Shown here piece after piece: positions 5,369 to 5,808 of a stretch of DNA of 5,808 bases. The stretch is from positions 1 to 5,808 of the forward strand of contig JAVEDQ010000308.1 of NCBI GenBank assembly GCA_030840885.1, read 5' to 3'. The first letter of the stretch is position 1. Each line of letters begins with the position of its first letter. The translations under genes and the position numbers were made by a program. Source of the stretch: Frankiaceae bacterium (GTDB lineage Bacteria; Actinomycetota; Actinomycetes; Frankiales; Frankiaceae). The notes beneath the pieces were generated by a model. It saw only the letters and a list, made by a program, of their open reading frames with translations, searched no databases and was not told the origin of the DNA.

Positions 5369-5808
5369 ATGACCGTCACGCTCGCCAAGGGGAGCAACGT
5401 CCTGCTCGCCGACGAGGCGCCGGGCCTGACCGACGTCCGCGTCGGAATCGGTTGGCGGGCCGACGCCGGCTCGACGGCCATCGAGCTCGACGGGCTCGTC
5501 TCGCTCGTCGACGACCAGCCGACCGGCCGGCTGCTGCTCGTCCACCAGGTACCCAACCCGGATGAGTCGCTCTCGGCGCCGCTGGCCACCGGCCCGCCGG
5601 TCGGGGACGCCGAGCGGCTGGTCGTGCACCTGCCGTCGGTGCCGAGCTCCGTCGCCCGCATCGCCTTCGGGGCCGCCATCTACGACGCGTCCGGACGGCG
5701 CCAGAGCTTCCGCTCGGTGCGGGGCTGCTACATCCGCGTCCTCGACCACGCCAACGGTGTCGAGCTGGCCCGCTACACGCTCGAGGTGGAGACCGGCTCC
5801 GAGACCGC
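5369..5808 (+). CDS. TerD family protein, divergent, 3' partial
   Basis: The first 146 residues of a TerD-domain protein (tellurium / chemical-stress family, cytosolic, beta-sandwich); about 45 residues would be expected past the window edge. Matches to classical TerD are the opening MTVTLAKGSNVLL, APGLTDVRVGIGW (17-29), the ELDG strand (39-42), VVHLPSVPSSVARIAFGAAIYDA (85-107), RRQSFRSVRGCYIRVLD (110-126) and NGVELARYTLE (129-139). Classical members bind calcium through acidic residues in a SPDGSVxHxGDN segment and a GDDE motif. Here the first segment is replaced by NPDESLSAPLATGPP (63-77), and the second reads GDAE (79-82), so metal binding is probably altered or lost. ATG 5369 has GAGG 6 bases upstream, overlapping the stop of the preceding gene. 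Whether extra domains follow the TerD domain cannot be seen. The family call is firm; the symbol is left blank because actinobacteria carry several diverged paralogues. Confidence 0.9.
   Translation, partial: MTVTLAKGSNVLLADEAPGLTDVRVGIGWRADAGSTAIELDGLVSLVDDQPTGRLLLVHQVPNPDESLSAPLATGPPVGDAERLVVHLPSVPSSVARIAFGAAIYDASGRRQSFRSVRGCYIRVLDHANGVELARYTLEVETGSET

Overview
The window is a gene-dense piece of a very high-GC genome. Third codon positions are almost all G or C, GTG starts are used, and Shine-Dalgarno sites of the GGAGG type are visible. Together with a TelA/TerD locus and a zinc-motif ROK kinase, this points to an actinobacterium. A Geodermatophilaceae-like or related soil lineage is plausible, but that is a guess from style and not a demonstrated placement. 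All six supported genes are on the plus strand; the long minus-strand open frames look like GC-rich shadows.

Left part (1-1335): the 3' portion of an NADPH-dependent medium-chain dehydrogenase/reductase (CurA / prostaglandin-reductase-like), cut by the window edge. A GC-rich hairpin lies directly after its stop. A small STAS-fold-like protein follows, with an uncertain start and no recognisable phospho-acceptor serine.

Middle (1418-3377): a single-domain polyphosphate kinase 2 (PPK2) whose sequence resembles the active half of polyphosphate:AMP phosphotransferases. Fifty-eight bases later comes a ROK-family sugar kinase in which one cysteine of the usual zinc motif is an aspartate. They could be co-transcribed, linking polyphosphate-driven nucleotide phosphorylation to sugar phosphorylation, but that link is inferred from position only.

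Right part (3490-5808): a tellurite-resistance / chemical-stress (Ter) type cluster. It holds a full TelA protein, a small helical protein that I assign tentatively as XpaC-like, and the first 146 residues of a divergent TerD-family protein. The small gene and terD are tightly coupled: the terD ribosome-binding site overlaps the preceding stop codon. The cluster probably continues past the right edge. The 134 bases between telA and the small gene contain an 8-bp inverted repeat and, at their far end, a strong ribosome-binding site that fixes the small gene's start at GTG 4854.

No tRNA, rRNA, CRISPR array, insertion sequence or attachment site was seen. No intergenic stretch exceeds 300 bases; the longest is about 184 bases (813-996).
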